This document shows, one piece after another, positions 14,519 to 14,846 of a stretch of DNA of 14,846 nt. This DNA is from an uncultured Actinomycetes bacterium. GTDB lineage: Bacteria > Actinomycetota > Actinomycetes > Nanopelagicales > Nanopelagicaceae. The stretch is taken from assembly GCA_903928395.1 (NCBI GenBank), contig CAIYQS010000048.1:1-14846 (forward strand). The letters run 5' to 3'. The notes under the pieces were generated by a model. It did no database searches and was not told where the DNA came from. It saw only the letters and a program-made list of their open reading frames with translations. Every line of letters starts with the position of its first letter. The first letter of the stretch is position 1. The translations under genes were made by a program, and so were the position numbers.

Positions 14519-14846
14519 CTTTAAATCGTGCGCGCTCTAATTCTTCACCATCAATTTCGCACGAAAATAGGTAAGCTCCTAAACGTGGAATTGGCAGCAT
14601 CGGCATATTAAAACCCATGTTAATGACCTGCCATTCGCCGGGAACCAATCCGTCGGGACGCCCCACCTGAAAATTCATTTCTGCCCTAAATGGCCCAAAT
14701 GTATCTGGGCCGGTTGGAAGTAATACGTCTTGCCCGTCGATATCTTGAAGCCTAATTATCAACTGATGGTCGCGATTGGTGAGGTCCCATGGGACTTTAA
14801 CTTGAACCGCAATTGCAACATTTACGGGCCATGGCGCTGGGGCACC
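14502..14846 (-). CDS. Conserved hypothetical protein (DUF6941-like), N-terminus outside window
   Basis: The frame is open from the stop at the complement of 14502-14504 to the window edge, giving the last 114 residues of a gene that starts beyond 14846. The visible part begins GAPAPWPVNVAIAVQVKVPW and continues with LTNRDHQLIIRLQDIDGQDV, then a middle with GPFRAEMNFQVGRP and a C-terminal GAYLFSCEIDGEELERARFKV. This pattern of a beta-rich sandwich, with a VPW-NR-H-L-I-L-D-DG core, resembles the small actinobacterial unknown family that I recall as DUF6941; the match is from memory and the function is unknown. A Met at the complement of 14760-14762 is internal, since conserved-looking sequence precedes it. 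It has no signal peptide in the part seen and converges with the glyoxalase-like gene with no gap. Confidence 0.65.
   Translation of the reverse strand, partial: GAPAPWPVNVAIAVQVKVPWDLTNRDHQLIIRLQDIDGQDVLLPTGPDTFGPFRAEMNFQVGRPDGLVPGEWQVINMGFNMPMLPIPRLGAYLFSCEIDGEELERARFKVNQAN

Overview
This window looks like core chromosome from a member of the Actinobacteria with a moderate base composition (close to half G+C by eye, well below Streptomyces or Mycobacterium). Three things point there: a dnaK-grpE-dnaJ-hspR operon ending in a MerR-type HspR repressor; the neighbourhood hppA / topA / MFS-Tmk fusion / holB / TAP-like secreted hydrolase, which from memory is also the Streptomyces order; and actinobacterial hallmarks inside the proteins (zinc-free basic tail on TopA, coiled-coil insert and Arg-for-Lys Walker A in delta-prime). 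A small-genome, low-GC lineage such as the freshwater Nanopelagicales (acI) would fit, but that is inference.

Layout. 1-2637 (+): the 3' part of dnaK, then grpE, dnaJ and hspR, closely packed with two TAATG stop/start overlaps, forming a heat-shock operon that encodes its own repressor. 2651-3184 (+): pyrE, 13 bp after hspR and probably read through from it. 3210-3845 (-): a DedA-family membrane protein convergent with pyrE. 3846-3988: a divergent intergenic region with a possible hppA promoter. 3989-6247 (+): hppA, a proton-pumping membrane pyrophosphatase of the K+-independent class. 6248-6300: a spacer with a perfect 7-bp stem-loop. 6301-13753 (+): topA, an MFS-thymidylate kinase fusion, holB and a secreted alpha/beta hydrolase, tightly spaced with overlapping stops and starts. 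13857-14501 (+): a glyoxalase-like protein. 14502-14846 (-): the 3' end of an unknown gene running off the window, converging with no gap on the previous one.

How the genes relate. The first block is protein quality control: DnaK with its nucleotide-exchange factor (GrpE) and J-protein, controlled by HspR. The topA block combines DNA supercoiling control, dTTP synthesis and clamp loading, all serving DNA replication, with a secreted peptidase-like enzyme attached by translational coupling. HppA uses pyrophosphate, a by-product of reactions such as PyrE's and of DNA synthesis, to pump protons.

I found no mobile element, CRISPR array, tRNA or rRNA and no clearly new system. The most notable points are a DnaJ in the dnaK operon that lacks the whole zinc-finger domain, and the fusion of a transporter-like membrane region to thymidylate kinase.
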